Below are positions 63,830 through 64,000 of a stretch of DNA of 64,000 bases, piece after piece. Under the pieces are notes generated by a model, which saw nothing but the letters and a program-made list of their open reading frames with translations, ran no database searches and was not told the origin of the DNA. Both the position numbers and the translations under genes were made by a program. The DNA lies in the NCBI GenBank assembly GCA_012845835.1, contig JABAKD010000001.1, positions 6,808,476-6,872,475 on the forward strand. Reading direction: 5' to 3'. How positions within the stretch are numbered: position 1 is the stretch's first letter; every line of letters starts with the position of its first letter. This DNA comes from Undaria pinnatifida. Lineage: Eukaryota > Sar > Phaeophyceae > Laminariales > Alariaceae.

Positions 63830-64000
63830 ATCCCGCGGTACAGGTTGAAGGTTTTCGGCCGAAACTTCTGACCTGGTTGAGCTCTTGCGCGCGAGGAACT
63901 GCCGGCTATTCCTGTAATAATGTTACGAGTAAGTTTGCTTGTTGAAGGACTAGCGCATCGAAGGTGTTGGTCGGATTGCGCTAGCTAGCAAATGCCTTCA
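63830..64000 (-). mobile_element. MITE family D, copy 3, cut by the window end
   Basis: CCGCGGTACAGGTTG end, GAGCTCTTGCGCGCGAGGAAC, GTAATAATGTTACGAGTAAG and GGTGTTGGTCGGATTGCG follow copy 2 in order. Diverged. Confidence 0.6.

Overview
This is a eukaryotic nuclear window with very few genes and very many repeats. Support for that: LTR, TIR and LINE remnants, spliceosomal-type exon edges, long microsatellites, a satellite array and interstitial telomeric DNA. The LINE C-terminal sequence, the chromovirus type and a sulfotransferase-like gene suggest a stramenopile alga, possibly a brown alga. That assignment is inference from remembered family resemblance, not a database result. No rRNA, complete tRNA, CRISPR array or intact housekeeping gene was found.

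Layout. 0-6 kb: decayed repeats, including a fold-back element (Rep-E), a tandem duplication, a 400-bp CAA microsatellite and a TGTCATG minisatellite. 6.4-14.5 kb: a nested pair of LTR elements. The outer short-interior element (395- and 374-bp LTRs, target duplication GTTA) was split by a Ty3/gypsy chromovirus on the minus strand. The chromovirus has 268-bp LTRs, an integrase with frameshifts, a chromodomain and an extra Tudor-like C-terminal domain, but no recognisable reverse transcriptase. 15.6-20.4 kb: an interstitial CCCTAA tract, then about 4 kb of extremely pyrimidine-rich DNA. 21-29 kb: MITEs, a 375-bp TRIM element with 84-85-bp LTRs, a 3' chromovirus fragment, and a second chromovirus reduced by deletion (target duplication TTGT) that carries a MITE.

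29.6-37.8 kb: a satellite-like array of 23 degenerate units of about 275 bp, each centred on a GC-rich box with a 14-bp palindrome. A 1.9-kb block interrupts it after unit 3. 38-51 kb: MITEs of four families (A-D), a LINE 3' end with one nonsense codon, and two phase-compatible minus-strand exons of a probable sulfotransferase-like gene (49.9 and 43.0 kb), with a decayed exon copy beside the second. 51.5-55.5 kb: 360-bp long direct repeats bound 3.3 kb that hold an open frame with a 90-residue unit repeated three times and no pol. 57.0-58.1 kb: a 1,031-bp hAT-type non-autonomous element with a perfect 8-bp target duplication. 59-64 kb: more MITEs and a 94-bp candidate exon with a decayed relative.

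The window is best read as layered transposition. Several elements lie inside others, and in three cases the nesting gives a relative order of insertion. Three separate LTR elements share nearly the same primer binding site, and four MITE families share a TACG(A/G)TAG terminal core. Both patterns suggest common priming or mobilising machinery.
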